From: Oceanobacillus iheyensis HTE831
Lineage (GTDB): Bacteria > Bacillota > Bacilli > Bacillales > Amphibacillaceae
Direction: 5' to 3'
Assembly (NCBI RefSeq): GCF_000011245.1
Contig: NC_004193.1
Span: 3,016,501-3,080,500 of the forward strand
Length of the DNA stretch: 64,000 bases
Positions 34,330 through 42,877 of this stretch are shown here, in pieces (within the stretch, counting starts at the first letter, position 1; the number at the start of each line of letters is the position of its first letter). The translations under genes were made by a program, and so were the position numbers. The notes beneath the pieces are model-generated. The model did no database searches, was not told the DNA's origin, and saw only the letters and a list, made by a program, of their open reading frames with translations.

Positions 34330-35534
34330 CAACCCATATTAAAGTAGAAAATGTATCGAAAATATTTGGTCCAAAACCTAAATCCGTGATTCCAATGGTG
34401 AAAGAAGGAATGTCAAAGGCAGACATACTTAAAAAAACCAATCATACGGTCGGTGTATATAATGCTTCTTTTGAAATTGAAAAAGGAGAAGTCTTTGTTA
34501 TTATGGGCCTTTCTGGTAGTGGAAAGTCGACATTAATCCGTTGTTTTAACCTTCTAAATAAACCAACGGATGGCTCGATTTTCATTGATGGTGAGGACAT
34601 CACCAAACATAACAAAGATCAATTAAAGAAAGTGCGCCAAGAAAAAGTAGCGATGGTATTTCAGCATTTTGGATTATTTAATCATCGTACCATTTTAGCT
34701 AATGTCGAATATGGATTGGAAATACGTAACTTCTCTAAAGAAGAGCGCAGAGAAATTGCACTAAAAAACATTGAAACTGTTGGATTAAAAGGATACGAAG
34801 ACAAATACCCGGATGAACTATCTGGTGGGATGCAACAACGAGTCGGACTAGCTCGAGCATTAACCAATGATCCTGATATTCTACTCATGGACGAGCCTTT
34901 CAGTGCACTTGATCCACTTATTCGCCGTGAAATGCAATTAGAGCTTCTTGATATTCAAGAACGTTTGCAAAAAACAATTATTTTCATTACACATGATGTG
35001 AATGAGGCATTTAAAATTGGGGATCGCGTAGCTGTGATGAAAGACGGACACGTGGAGCAGGTCGGCACTCCGGAAGATATTATCGCTACTCCTGCAAATG
35101 AGTATATTTCTGAATTTATCAAGGATATTGATCGCTCCAAAGTATTCCAAGCTTCACATATCATGACGAAGCCAAATGCACTTGTTTCTATGAAGGATGG
35201 CCTCAATGTAGCTGTTCGTGAAATGAAAGAGAATGGAATCTCCAGTGTATTTGTTGTTGAACGAGGTAGACATATTAAAGGAATTGTTACCATCGATGAT
35301 GCAATTAAAGGAATTAAGGAGCAACAATCATTAGAAGATATTATTCGTACAGATATTTCGATTGTTAAGGAAGATGAATATATTAATGATTTAATTCCTA
35401 AAGCATTGGAATCGATGTTCCCGTTAGCAGTCGTCAATGAAGAGAATAAATTAATTGGTTATATTCTACGTGTTCACGTACTTTCTGGATTAACTTCTGA
35501 TGATGTGGACGAGAGCGATGAATATCACGGATAG
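34326..35534 (+). CDS. Glycine betaine-type ABC ATPase with CBS domains
   Basis: This 402-residue ATPase resembles ProV/OpuAA. The N-terminal family segment [17 protein letters not shown] precedes Walker A (GLSGSGKST), the signature [14 protein letters not shown], Walker B (ILLMDEPF) and the switch His (FITHD). After residue 280 comes a CBS pair ([36 protein letters not shown]), which in OpuA senses ionic strength and gates transport. The tail is acidic ([11 protein letters not shown]), as in osmosensing OpuA proteins. It is translationally coupled to the permease. The system most likely imports a compatible solute under osmotic stress. Confidence 0.95.
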   Translation: MTTHIKVENVSKIFGPKPKSVIPMVKEGMSKADILKKTNHTVGVYNASFEIEKGEVFVIMGLSGSGKSTLIRCFNLLNKPTDGSIFIDGEDITKHNKDQLKKVRQEKVAMVFQHFGLFNHRTILANVEYGLEIRNFSKEERREIALKNIETVGLKGYEDKYPDELSGGMQQRVGLARALTNDPDILLMDEPFSALDPLIRREMQLELLDIQERLQKTIIFITHDVNEAFKIGDRVAVMKDGHVEQVGTPEDIIATPANEYISEFIKDIDRSKVFQASHIMTKPNALVSMKDGLNVAVREMKENGISSVFVVERGRHIKGIVTIDDAIKGIKEQQSLEDIIRTDISIVKEDEYINDLIPKALESMFPLAVVNEENKLIGYILRVHVLSGLTSDDVDESDEYHG

Positions 35535-35544
35535 CAAGTACAAA

Positions 35545-35620
35545 AGCGCAAGGGCATAAGTGCGACTATGCCTCACAAAGAACATTAGGCCCAATAGTTG
35601 ACGGGCCGGGCGCTTGCGCT
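35545..35620. repeat. AGCGCAAG element folding as a three-way junction
   Basis: The outer stem AGCGCAAG (35545-35552) with CTTGCGCT (35613-35620) encloses GGCATA/TATGCC (35553-35572) and GGCCC/GGGCC (35588-35607). All three stems are perfect. It lies 10 bases after the ABC ATPase stop codon. Words of the same type recur at 52642-52655 (AAAAGCGCAAGCGT), suggesting a dispersed family. Confidence 0.55.
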
Positions 35621-35691
35621 GGACGTCACTAAATAACTTCGTACGTTTATCCACAGCCCAAAGATTTTATAATTTCCTAGAAAACAATAAA

Positions 35692-35738
35692 AGAAGCTTG
35701 TAGAGTTCTAGTCAGTCTCTACAAGCTTCTCCTTTTTT
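35692..35738. terminator. Bidirectional terminator between the betaine operon and a small lipoprotein gene
   Basis: A 14-bp perfect stem (AGAAGCTTGTAGAG/CTCTACAAGCTTCT) has an 11-base loop. A T-run follows on the plus strand, and TTTTATTGTTTT follows on the minus strand. Confidence 0.9.
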
Positions 35739-35970
35739 ATTGGTTATCTTGTTCGTCTTGCATTTCGCCATCTTCAGGTTGGTTACCTTCTAATCCACCA
35801 TTTTGACCGTCTTGTTCATTTGGTTCATCCATACCTTCTTGATCAGATGGAACTTCTTCTTCAATTGGGTCTTGGTTATCCATTGGCTCTTCTTCATCTG
35901 TAGTTCCACAAGCAGTGATTAACGATAACGCTAACGCTGCTGTACCAAACTGCATAAGAAATTTCTTCAT
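35737..35970 (-). CDS. Small, highly acidic lipoprotein
   Basis: This 77-residue protein has a signal peptide and lipobox (LITAC, Cys at about 21) followed by a tail made almost only of Asp, Glu, Asn, Gln, Gly and Pro (for example EEEPMDNQDPIEEE). The tail has no hydrophobic core and should be disordered on the outside of the membrane. I do not recognise a family. Such negatively charged anchored tails are common in alkaliphilic and halotolerant Bacillaceae. A ribosome site (AAAGGAGGAA) precedes the ATG. Monocistronic, sharing its terminator with the convergent operon. Confidence 0.72.
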   Translation of the reverse strand: MKKFLMQFGTAALALSLITACGTTDEEEPMDNQDPIEEEVPSDQEGMDEPNEQDGQNGGLEGNQPEDGEMQDEQDNQ

Positions 35971-36085
35971 GTATTTTTCCTCCTTTGATAATCAACTTTC
36001 GTGATTAGATTAACCAAAGATAGAAAAAAAATACATTTTATAAAAAATCAAGATGTTATTTGGTTACACTTTCGACAAAGAATGA

Positions 36086-36508
36086 TTATTTGATAGCAAA
36101 GGTAATTTCAGCCTCGCATGCTACTTCACCATCTACAGTCGCAATTCCTTTTCCTTTTCCGATTGGACCCTTCATTCTTATAATTTCTACTTGTAAATTT
36201 AATTGGTCTCCGGGTTTTACTTGACGTTTAAATCGGCATTTGTCAACACCTGCAAGAAAGCCAATTTTCCCTTTATTCTCCTCTATATTTAAAACAGCAA
36301 TTGCTCCTGTTTGCGCAAGAGCTTCCAAAATTAGTACACCTGGCATCACAGGATACTCTGGAAAATGCCCCTGGAAAAATGGTTCATTTACCGATACATT
36401 TTTTAATGCAGTCACTTTTTCGCCTTCTTGTATTTCTACCACTTTATCCACTAATAAAAATGGATAACGGTGTGGAATGATTTCTTTAACTTGTTCCACG
36501 TCCATCAT
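36086..36508 (-). CDS. fabZ: 3-hydroxyacyl-ACP dehydratase FabZ
   Basis: This 140-residue hot-dog fold enzyme dehydrates 3-hydroxyacyl-ACP in type II fatty acid synthesis. It has the N-terminal [14 protein letters not shown] and the active-site segment [20 protein letters not shown], with catalytic His in HFP and Glu in the following helix. Length is standard. Two consecutive ATGs (36508, 36505) follow GAAGGAG. In B. subtilis fabZ (ywpB) lies near flhO/flhP/mbl; here it is 11 kb away on the same strand, so this synteny has been expanded by inserted genes. Confidence 0.96.
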   Translation of the reverse strand: MMDVEQVKEIIPHRYPFLLVDKVVEIQEGEKVTALKNVSVNEPFFQGHFPEYPVMPGVLILEALAQTGAIAVLNIEENKGKIGFLAGVDKCRFKRQVKPGDQLNLQVEIIRMKGPIGKGKGIATVDGEVACEAEITFAIK

Positions 36509-36650
36509 TGTATACAGCTCCTTCTATGTAGCATTTATCCCTATTATAGCGAATATAGATAGGGAAAGAAATACTTGTATATGTTTTGGAATAATGTAAA
36601 GATGGGTAAATACGTTATACAATCATTAAATTAGAAAGGTTGGATAGATC

Positions 36651-37670
36651 ATGTCAGAACAAAATCAACAAATAAAATTAACTAAGCGTCCGGAAGGTAC
36701 TCCTACAAATGAACATTTTGAAATTGTAGATATACCGATTAATAACCCAAATGATGGTGAAGTCCTTATAAAAACTATTTATCTTTCTGTTGACCCTTAT
36801 ATGCGAGGCCGAATGAGTGCTGGAAAATCATACGTGAAGCCATTTGAGGTTGATAAGCCAATGAATGGCACGATTGTTGGGGAAGTAGTAACTTCTGAAT
36901 CAGAGTCATTTTCTAAAGGTGACCTCGTTCGCGGGATGTTACCATGGCAACGATATAATGTAGTTTCTGCATCATATGTTGAAAAAATCGATCCTTCAGT
37001 AGCACCATTAACAGCATATTTAAGTGTGCTAGGTCTAACCGGCCTCACTGCTTATTTTGGTTTGTTAGACATTGGTCAGCCTAAAGAGGGCGAGACGGTA
37101 GTAGTATCCGCAGCTGCTGGAGCAGTAGGTTCTTCAGTAGGACAAATCGCGAAAATTAAAGGTGCTCATGTAGTCGGAATTGCAGGTACAGATGAAAAAA
37201 TAGATTATCTAGAAAATCAATTAGGATTCGATAAAGCAGTAAATTATAAAGATGCAGACTTTAAGCAACAACTAAAAGAAGCTTGTCCAAATGGCGTAGA
37301 CGTCTATTTCGATAATGTAGGCGGAGAAGTAACAGACAATGTAATAAGCCTATTAAATGATTTTGCTCGTATACCATTATGTGGTGCGATATCCACGTAC
37401 AACCTGAAACCAGGTGAGGATCATGGTCCAAGTATATTGCCAAAAATCCTTAAAACACGTACTACCATGAAAGGATTTATCGTAAGCGATTATCAAGAAC
37501 AATTCCCAGAAGCAATCAAAGATCTAGCAAAATGGGTTGCTGAAGATAAATTATCATATGAAGTAACAACTGTTGATGGTTTTGAAAATACACCAACTGC
37601 ATTTTTAGACTTATTCGAAGGAAAAAACAAAGGAAAACAGCTTGTAAAAGTAAGCGAAATTTCCTCTTAA
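36651..37670 (+). CDS. yfmJ: NADP-dependent medium-chain oxidoreductase (YfmJ-like)
   Basis: This 339-residue zinc-independent medium-chain dehydrogenase/reductase belongs to the leukotriene B4 dehydrogenase/CurA group. Diagnostic parts are LSVDPYMRGRMS near the N-terminus, the nucleotide-binding VVSAAAGAVGSSVGQIAKIKG, DVYFDNVGGEV and the C-terminal FIVSDYQEQFPEA. Members reduce alkenal/enone double bonds with NADPH and help detoxify reactive aldehydes. No zinc-ligand cysteines are present. Start: ATG with AGAAAGG upstream. It appears to be a single-gene unit. Confidence 0.88.
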   Translation: MSEQNQQIKLTKRPEGTPTNEHFEIVDIPINNPNDGEVLIKTIYLSVDPYMRGRMSAGKSYVKPFEVDKPMNGTIVGEVVTSESESFSKGDLVRGMLPWQRYNVVSASYVEKIDPSVAPLTAYLSVLGLTGLTAYFGLLDIGQPKEGETVVVSAAAGAVGSSVGQIAKIKGAHVVGIAGTDEKIDYLENQLGFDKAVNYKDADFKQQLKEACPNGVDVYFDNVGGEVTDNVISLLNDFARIPLCGAISTYNLKPGEDHGPSILPKILKTRTTMKGFIVSDYQEQFPEAIKDLAKWVAEDKLSYEVTTVDGFENTPTAFLDLFEGKNKGKQLVKVSEISS

Positions 37671-37734
37671 GAACAAAAACGTAAGCGTTCGTTTAGCCTC
37701 ATAAGGAACAGCTGCATCATTTTCTAGACCATAA

Positions 37735-37769
37735 AAAATGTCCGAGCTAACTGCTAGTTCGGACATTTT
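37735..37769. terminator. Bidirectional terminator between converging genes
   Basis: AAAATGTCCGA pairs with TCGGACATTTT around a 13-base loop. The minus strand continues TTTTTTATGG, the plus strand only TTTTGC, so it works best for the amidohydrolase gene. Confidence 0.88.
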
Positions 37770-37789
37770 GCTTACATTAACTATTATTT

Positions 37790-38983
37790 TTAAATTGTAG
37801 CCTGCTTTAGACGTGCTAATGCACTTTCCACTAAAATTGTTACTCCTAATACGAGCGATGACTCATCAATATCAAAGACAGGCGTATGCAAATCACGGGA
37901 ATAATCTTCCTCTAATGCACAGCCTAGAAAAAACATGGTAGCTGGCAATTTCTGTGACACATATCCAAAGTCTTCTCCGCCCATTCCAAAATTATCTTCA
38001 AATAAATCTATGTGTGTCTGTATTTTCCTCACTGAATGACGTACAATCTGATTCAAGTATGGGTCATTATATAAAGCTGGCTCTCCTCTTGAAACATTCA
38101 ATCGATATTCTCCACCTAAAGAATGTACCATTTGAAACACTTGATGTAACTCTCTTTCTAGTTGATCTCGAATGGTTGGAGTATAACTTCGAATCGTCCC
38201 GCGAATACTTGCCTTGGCAGGTATAATATTGGTCGCATTTCCTGCTTGAATTTCTCCTACTGAAATAACACCCTTTTCTGCTGCAGCTATTCGACGAGAA
38301 ATGATTCCATATAGACCTGGGAGTACAAGTGATAACATCCAGATGGGATCGGTAGATTTTTCAGGGTAACCACCGTGTCCGCCTGTCGCATAAATAGTTG
38401 CTTCAAATTCATCAACGCTCGCCATGCTAAATCCATCATTGATGAGAAGCTGACCTGTTTTTTTCCACGGACACATATGAAGTGCAAATGCTGCTTCGAC
38501 TTGATCATATACGCCTGCTTGTAGTAGATATGGAGATCCTGATAAGCCATGCTCATCCTGTGCCTCTTCTGCAGGTTGAAAAATGAGTTTAATTGTACCC
38601 TCCCAGGCCTTTGATTGAGCGAGGACGGATATAACCTTTGCCGCTCCTAATAATATTGCTGTATGTGCATCATGCCCACACGCATGCATTACTCCCGGAT
38701 TCTGCGATTCATAAGGAGTATGCGTTTGTTCTTGAATTGGCAAAGCATCCATATCTGCTCTTAATGCTACAACCGGCCCTTCTCCAGTTGTAATAGTTGC
38801 GATTACGCTCGTAGGTGTTCCCAACCCTTTTTCTATTTGTATATGATTCATCGTCTGTAAGATTTCTACTATTCGCTTAGAAGTATGAAATTCTTCAAAA
38901 CTTAATTCTGGAAACCGATGAAACTCTCTCCTCCATTCGATCAATTGATCTTCATATTCAAGTACCTTTCGATATACACTCAC
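37790..38983 (-). CDS. M20 family amidohydrolase/deacetylase
   Basis: This 397-residue metallohydrolase of the M20D type cleaves N-acyl groups from amino acids or related amines. It has WRREFHRFPELSFEE near the N-terminus, the metal-binding segments MHACGHDAHTAILLGAA and QPAEEAQDEHG, the dimerisation-domain signature ATGGHGGYPEKSTDP and the late GMGGEDFGYV. No signal peptide, so cytoplasmic. The start is a GTG with AAGGAAGGG upstream. It lies on the same strand as a Cys/Met PLP enzyme and a DoeA-like ectoine hydrolase. From context it could deacetylate N-acetyl-2,4-diaminobutyrate, but that is inference only. Confidence 0.88.
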   Translation of the reverse strand: MSVYRKVLEYEDQLIEWRREFHRFPELSFEEFHTSKRIVEILQTMNHIQIEKGLGTPTSVIATITTGEGPVVALRADMDALPIQEQTHTPYESQNPGVMHACGHDAHTAILLGAAKVISVLAQSKAWEGTIKLIFQPAEEAQDEHGLSGSPYLLQAGVYDQVEAAFALHMCPWKKTGQLLINDGFSMASVDEFEATIYATGGHGGYPEKSTDPIWMLSLVLPGLYGIISRRIAAAEKGVISVGEIQAGNATNIIPAKASIRGTIRSYTPTIRDQLERELHQVFQMVHSLGGEYRLNVSRGEPALYNDPYLNQIVRHSVRKIQTHIDLFEDNFGMGGEDFGYVSQKLPATMFFLGCALEEDYSRDLHTPVFDIDESSLVLGVTILVESALARLKQATI

Positions 38984-39026
38984 ATTCGCATCCCTTCCTT
39001 TTTATGTTCTGTTGATAAGGAAGATG

Positions 39027-39196
39027 TTGGGACAAAAAGTATTTACGCAATAGATAAATCTGAATGAATGGCCTTTAAAAAACCCGCTTCAGCAATATAC
39101 TGCGCTTATCCAACGGCACCTTTAAGAGCATCTTATGCTTATCCTATCGATCACTCATCATTTGACTAAACCATTGGTGTTTTGCCCCAACCTCGT
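39027..39196. repeat. GTTGGGACAAAA-bounded intergenic element
   Basis: The ends GTTGGGACAAAA and TTTTGCCCCAAC are inverted repeats with one mismatch, about 165 bases apart. The interior holds short hairpins such as AAGAGCATCTTATGCTTAT. The same GGTTGGGACAAAA word forms one arm of the terminator at 41952-41990. It could be a non-coding mobile-like repeat or a large terminator between the PLP-enzyme and amidohydrolase genes. Confidence 0.5.
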
Positions 39197-39200
39197 TCTG

Positions 39201-40406
39201 CTAAGAAATTTCTAAGCTATTTTCTATATGAGCAAATGCTTGAGCAAAGTCTTCCAATATATCATCAATATATTCAATACCACAGGACACGCGAATAAGC
39301 CCTTCTGGAATTCCCATTGCTGCCCGTTCCTCTGGTGTACATTCGACATGACTTGTTGTACGTGCAGGGCCGACTGTTGTTTCCACTGCACCTAGATTTG
39401 CTGCTCGATGTGCATACTGCAGCTTCGGTAACAATTCTCTTACCGTGTCCACGCCGCCTTTTACTGAAAAACTTAACATACCGCCAAAGTCTTTCATTTG
39501 TTCTTTTGCAATATCATGATTCGGATGTGTCGTTAATCCTGGGTAAAACACTTCTTCTACAATATCTTGCTGCTGTAGGAACTTTGCTAATTGCATTGCA
39601 TTAAATGATTGTTCCCTTACCCGTAGATGCAATGTCTTCATGCCACGTAATGTTAAATAAGCAGCCATTGGATCCATTGTTGCTCCATTTATTTCACGAA
39701 AATGGTAAATTTGCTCTACATAATCTTCAGGGCCACAAACTACTCCTCCTAACGCATCTGCATGACCACCTAGAAATTTTGTAGCACTATGAATAACCAA
39801 ATCGGCTCCAAGTGCTAATGGATTTTGATTTATTGGAGTACCGAACGTGTTATCGACGATCACAATGGCTCCTGCTCGTTTTCCTACTTCCGCCATTTTC
39901 TTCAGATCGGTAATTTTCACAGTAGGATTTGTTGGTGATTCTAAATATAGAATCTTACAGCCTTTATTCACTTCTTTTTCAATTTGTTCATGATCTCCAG
40001 TCTCACATAACGTTACTTCTACTTGCTGACGAGGAAGAAATTCAGTAAATATTTTATTCGTTCCACCATACGTGTCTTTAATCGAAACAATGCGATCTCC
40101 TGGTAATAAAAACGTAGAGAGTGTATTACTTATTGCTGCCATTCCTGTAGAAAAACTAGTAGCAGCCTCTGCTCCTTCTAACTGCTTCACTTTATCTTCA
40201 AAAGCTTGAACTGTTGGGTTTGTGTTTCGTCCATAAATATGCCCCTTCTTTTTTCCAATTGCTACATCATACCATTCATCCATATCGTCATAATTGTAGG
40301 CAACACTAAGGACAACAGGTACTTGCGTTGCTCCATGTACAAGATATTCCTTTTCTCCCGCCCAAACTGCTTCTGTACCTACGTTTACTTTCTTCTTATC
40401 TGTCAT
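39201..40406 (-). CDS. Cys/Met-metabolism PLP-dependent enzyme (cystathionine gamma-synthase/lyase-like)
   Basis: This enzyme of about 401 residues belongs to the transsulfuration PLP family. The cofactor Lys lies in IHSATKFLGGHADALGG. Phosphate and ring contacts are in YGRNTNPT, FSTGMAAISNTL and VIVDNTFGTP. The family makes or breaks C-gamma or C-beta bonds of amino acids. The start at 40406 (MTDKKK) is chosen because AAGGAAGTG lies eight bases upstream; upstream codons to 40484 overlap the preceding gene. No SAM or T-box leader fits in the 67-base gap, unlike typical methionine genes. Its location after a DoeA-like ectoine hydrolase gene suggests a catabolic role rather than methionine synthesis. 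Confidence 0.87.
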   Translation of the reverse strand: MTDKKKVNVGTEAVWAGEKEYLVHGATQVPVVLSVAYNYDDMDEWYDVAIGKKKGHIYGRNTNPTVQAFEDKVKQLEGAEAATSFSTGMAAISNTLSTFLLPGDRIVSIKDTYGGTNKIFTEFLPRQQVEVTLCETGDHEQIEKEVNKGCKILYLESPTNPTVKITDLKKMAEVGKRAGAIVIVDNTFGTPINQNPLALGADLVIHSATKFLGGHADALGGVVCGPEDYVEQIYHFREINGATMDPMAAYLTLRGMKTLHLRVREQSFNAMQLAKFLQQQDIVEEVFYPGLTTHPNHDIAKEQMKDFGGMLSFSVKGGVDTVRELLPKLQYAHRAANLGAVETTVGPARTTSHVECTPEERAAMGIPEGLIRVSCGIEYIDDILEDFAQAFAHIENSLEIS

Positions 40407-40473
40407 ATAATCACTTCCTTTTTTAAATTGTTTGTTACGATACTTGCATCCACGCCACCATATACTTTTATTC

Positions 40474-41670
40474 CTAACCGACAAAATCTAGGTTAGCAAA
40501 CCCATCTTTAATCATCAGTTCTCTAGGCAGATTTACAAAGGTCTCACAACCACTATCTGTTACACGGAATGATTCACTGATCTCAAAACTATCGCCTTCG
40601 GACCAGATCGCTGGTATTAAATGAAAAGTCATATTTGGTACAAGGATTGTTTTATCTCCGGTTCGGATACTTGCTGTATGCTCTCCCCAATCTGGCGGAT
40701 AATTTAATCCCATCGAATATCCTAATCTCGACTCTTTCGTAACGCCGTGTTTCTCCACCGTTTTCCTCCAAACTGCTTCAATTTCTTCACAAGCTACTCC
40801 TGGCTGTATAAAGTCTAGACAAGCATTCAACCCTTCGATAACTACTTCGGATAAGTTCTTCATATTTGTCGACGGTTGACCAATTTGAACAGTTCGAGCT
40901 ACTGGAGCATGATAGCGTTGATAACAACCTGCCAATTCTAAAATTACTGTTTCACCGTGCTGATATGGTTCATCTGTCCATGTAAGATGCGGGGTTGAAG
41001 TCCTCTCTCCTGCTGGTAGTAAAGGTACAATCGCTGGATAATCTCCCCCAAACTCAGGCGTACCACTTAATTGTGCATGGCTTATCTTAGCAGCAACATC
41101 ACAACCTCTAACCCCTGCATTTACCATTTCGATTCCTTCACGCATAGCACGTTCTCCAATAACCCCAGCTTTTTGCATCTTCATTATTTCTGCAGGTGAC
41201 TTAATGATACGTACCCAGTTTACGATCAGTGAACCATCCAAAAATGTTGCATTCGGCAGACCGTTATTCAATTGTTGAAAACATTTTGCTGAAAAATAAT
41301 AACTATCCATCTCGACACCAATATGTCGTTTATCTTGACCAATCTGAGTTAAGATTTCTGCTACAAAGTCCATAGGGTGCCTCGTTTGAGAATGAACATA
41401 GGTATCTGGATAAGGAATAACATTTTCATGAAACAGCCATGTCGTTACCTTTGCCGCATTTGCATCTGCTGTTCTTCCTATCCAAATCGGTTGCTCCTCA
41501 TCATCCATCAATACCAACATTTGATCGACATAGAATGACCAGCCATCGAATCCCGTTAAATAGTTCATATTTGCCGGGTCTGTAATTAGTAGTACTTCTA
41601 TTCCTTTCTCAGCCATCTTTGCTTTCGTACGCTTCATCCTATCCATATACTCTGCAACTTCTACATTCAC
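40474..41670 (-). CDS. doeA: Ectoine hydrolase-like M24 family protein (DoeA-like)
   Basis: This protein of about 398 residues has a pita-bread fold. It has DPANMNYLTGFDGWSFYVDQ, GVEMDSYYFSA, GGDYPAIVPLLPAGE and LNYPPDWGEHT, which I recognise from DoeA/EutD ectoine hydrolases. These open the ectoine ring to N-acetyl-2,4-diaminobutyrate. The usual M24 metal ligands are replaced: the Asp pair region reads LELAGCYQRYHAPVARTV and no GHGIG-type motif is present. This matches metal-independent creatinase and ectoine hydrolase. I prefer the GTG at 41670, six bases after AAGGTGGTG; a GTG at 41682 is the alternative. The PLP enzyme gene follows after 67 bases. The gene symbol is by resemblance. Confidence 0.8.
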   Translation of the reverse strand: MNVEVAEYMDRMKRTKAKMAEKGIEVLLITDPANMNYLTGFDGWSFYVDQMLVLMDDEEQPIWIGRTADANAAKVTTWLFHENVIPYPDTYVHSQTRHPMDFVAEILTQIGQDKRHIGVEMDSYYFSAKCFQQLNNGLPNATFLDGSLIVNWVRIIKSPAEIMKMQKAGVIGERAMREGIEMVNAGVRGCDVAAKISHAQLSGTPEFGGDYPAIVPLLPAGERTSTPHLTWTDEPYQHGETVILELAGCYQRYHAPVARTVQIGQPSTNMKNLSEVVIEGLNACLDFIQPGVACEEIEAVWRKTVEKHGVTKESRLGYSMGLNYPPDWGEHTASIRTGDKTILVPNMTFHLIPAIWSEGDSFEISESFRVTDSGCETFVNLPRELMIKDGFANLDFVG

Positions 41671-41951
41671 GTCAAACACCACCTTCTTATTTTTTTGATT
41701 GTTAATTCATTATATTTTCAAAATATTTAAAATGATATTCACCATTTTGTATGAAAGTTTTTAGAAGTTTGTAGTCAGTTTAAAAATAATACTGATTTGA
41801 TGATAAGCGTTTTTATCGCAAAGGGTAATTTAACACATACGTATATCCAGTGGAATTTTCTTAACATAGAGGTTCTCGTTGTTCCTACCACTTATTTTTT
41901 GCTACCTTCATTGTCTTTAAGTGATGGTATTACCGCCGTTTTACAAGTAGA

Positions 41952-41990
41952 TAAAAAAAGATTGAGACAAAATATTTTGTCCCAACCTCT
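41952..41990 (-). terminator. Terminator of spo0M containing the GGTTGGGACAAAA word
   Basis: On the minus strand GGTTGGGACAAAATA pairs with TATTTTGTCTCAATC using G-U pairs, then seven T follow. The spo0M stop codon is 14 bases upstream. The rest of the gap 41683-41951 shows a TATAAT (41709-41714, minus) before the DoeA-like gene and nothing else convincing. Confidence 0.82.
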
Positions 41991-42004
41991 TCATCTTTGT
42001 TTCA

Positions 42005-42769
42005 TTAATTTATGTTTTGATTTAATATTTCTTGAATTGTTTCTTGCACAGTAGAACTATCTGAGCTTGTTACTGTAAATCTTACGTAAGATTCGTCCTG
42101 ATCCATTGCTTCTTTGAATAAACCAGATAATCCTCTTGCTTTTCTATCAATCTGCATAAGAACCTCAACCTGATCTTCACTTGGTATGAAGATTAGTTCA
42201 ATTTCATCTAATAATCCTTTATATTCTCCGCTTCTTGGTTTATATTCGAATTCTTGTACGAACGGAAGTTTTCCAAATGAACGATGGACTTCTTTCGATT
42301 CTACTTCAACTAACTTAAAGCCAAGTGAATCAACAGCTTCTAGTATCGCACCGACGATTAACGATGGATTCACTTGAATGTAATCAATATCACCCGGGTC
42401 AACTGCTTTTTTAATATCTAATCCTGTATCAATCCAAACATTTTTATCTCTTACTGTTAAAGGAGTTTGAGGTGACAAGTCAAAGTTAAATGGAATCTCC
42501 TTGGCTTCACCAGGTTGAATCGTAAATGATTCAGCTATTTTAAATTTATCGATGATAAGGTTAACGTGATACCTTTTATCATCATCACTTTCTTTTATAT
42601 ACTTTGTATTTACAGACAGATAGATTTGATCAATTTCTTGTTCGACCTTCCCTCCAGTAACCAATATCTTACCTGTTACTGTTTCACCTGCCATATAAAT
42701 TTCCTTATCTAATTGAGTATCTAATTTTGTGCTTCCAATTCCTATACTTGATAACATTTTGTTAAACAT
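42005..42769 (-). CDS. spo0M: Sporulation-control protein Spo0M
   Basis: This protein of about 254 residues has an arrestin-like beta-sandwich fold. The opening MFNKMLSSIGIGSTKLDTQL and the segment VTGKILVTGGKVEQEIDQIY match Spo0M of B. subtilis, a cytoplasmic protein affecting sporulation stage 0 and cell division. Length is close to the family's. I use the ATG at 42769, nine bases after GGGAGGGG; a TTG two codons upstream is less well placed. It has its own terminator and lies between the DoeA-like gene and a secreted lipase-like gene, all on the minus strand. Confidence 0.92.
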   Translation of the reverse strand: MFNKMLSSIGIGSTKLDTQLDKEIYMAGETVTGKILVTGGKVEQEIDQIYLSVNTKYIKESDDDKRYHVNLIIDKFKIAESFTIQPGEAKEIPFNFDLSPQTPLTVRDKNVWIDTGLDIKKAVDPGDIDYIQVNPSLIVGAILEAVDSLGFKLVEVESKEVHRSFGKLPFVQEFEYKPRSGEYKGLLDEIELIFIPSEDQVEVLMQIDRKARGLSGLFKEAMDQDESYVRFTVTSSDSSTVQETIQEILNQNIN

Positions 42770-42838
42770 ATTCAAAATCCCCTCCCATTATATTTCGGTT
42801 CATTCAGATAATCTTTGAAACAATTTTTACAATGATAT

Positions 42839-42865
42839 GTGAGATTAAAACAACTTTTATCTCAC
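42839..42865 (-). terminator. Stem-loop between the lipase-like gene and spo0M
   Basis: GTGAGAT and ATCTCAC pair, extended by AAAA/TTTT with one bulge. No T-run follows, so termination would be weak. Confidence 0.35.
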
Positions 42866-42877
42866 TCTATTGTTTCC

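Noticed and set aside
39201..40473. SAM or T-box riboswitch before the Cys/Met PLP enzyme
   Set aside because: Only 67 bases separate it from the upstream gene, too short for either leader, and no conserved motif was seen.
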